This document shows, one piece after another, positions 63,971-64,000 of a stretch of DNA of 64,000 bases. The stretch comes from Diaphorobacter ruginosibacter. GTDB taxonomy: Bacteria; Pseudomonadota; Gammaproteobacteria; Burkholderiales; Burkholderiaceae_C. The notes below the pieces were generated by a model. The model made no database searches, had not been told where the DNA came from, and saw only the letters and a program-made list of their open reading frames with translations. Position 1 is the first letter of the stretch; each line of letters begins with the position of its first letter. The DNA lies in NCBI RefSeq assembly GCF_014395975.1, contig NZ_CP060714.1:4991001-5055000 (forward strand). Direction: 5' to 3'. Position numbers and translations under genes: made by a program.

Positions 63971-64000
63971 GGGGCGAAAATCCGGGGGGCGCCTTCAGGC

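Overview
The window looks like chromosomal core DNA from a high-GC betaproteobacterium of the Comamonadaceae (Comamonas, Delftia or Acidovorax type). The evidence is the consistent codon use, the predicted protein repertoire (Bug-type binding proteins, an aerobic 2-aminobenzoyl-CoA gene set, OMPLA, Rep, PriA, HemE, a CheY/A/W/R/D/B operon) and a 91-bp triple-hairpin intergenic repeat of a kind I associate with that family. I see no rRNA, tRNA, CRISPR array, insertion sequence or prophage. Genus is not decided by sequence alone.

Layout. 0-9.9 kb: an HTH regulator, a ceramidase-like membrane protein, an LplT-PlsC fusion, YiaA/B and DUF2145 proteins, a MASE1-GGDEF protein, tgt, a universal stress protein and a small unknown. 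9.9-18.3 kb: a MarR regulator divergent from a seven-gene operon for aerobic anthranilate (2-aminobenzoate) breakdown through CoA thioesters: monooxygenase/reductase, SDR, enoyl-CoA hydratase, acyl-CoA dehydrogenase, CoA ligase, thioesterase and RidA. 18.4-22.2 kb: pldA, a lipoprotein and rep. 22.7-24.9 kb: a four-gene module with a winged-helix-like protein, a small Ras-like GTPase and two roadblock/LC7-like proteins, ended by a strong terminator. 25.1-31.2 kb: AEC transporter, two copies of the intergenic repeat, type II asparaginase, an M48 peptidase fused to a pilin-like tail, and priA. 31.24-31.98 kb: an AT-rich gap with DnaA boxes, then hemE.

33.2-45.6 kb: metY, a CoA-binding protein, a degenerate GGDEF protein, nhaA, a membrane protein, dsbD, a Bug protein, a MATE exporter, a creatininase-family hydrolase and a PaaI-type thioesterase. 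45.6-53.5 kb, all on the minus strand: an SDR fused in frame to a histidine phosphatase, an orphan ABC binding protein, a cyclase-family hydrolase, a threonine-dehydratase-like enzyme, a VOC protein, PhzF and a GST. This resembles a small-molecule catabolic set with unknown substrate. 53.6-57.2 kb: an aminotransferase, a LysE exporter and a divergent MocR/PdxR-type regulator. 57.6-64.0 kb: a chemotaxis operon with a CheZ-like protein, then cheY, cheA, cheW, cheR, cheD and cheB.

The strongest candidate for an undescribed system is the GTPase/roadblock module at 22.7-24.9 kb. It resembles the actinobacterial conservon and MglA/MglB logic but has a degenerate G4 motif. Other leads are the DnaA-box island next to hemE and priA, the M48-pilin fusion, the SDR-phosphatase fusion, an I-site-bearing GGDAF protein, and a shared operator-like motif in front of two unrelated genes near the left end. 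All functional names come from reading motifs by eye; no database search was run.
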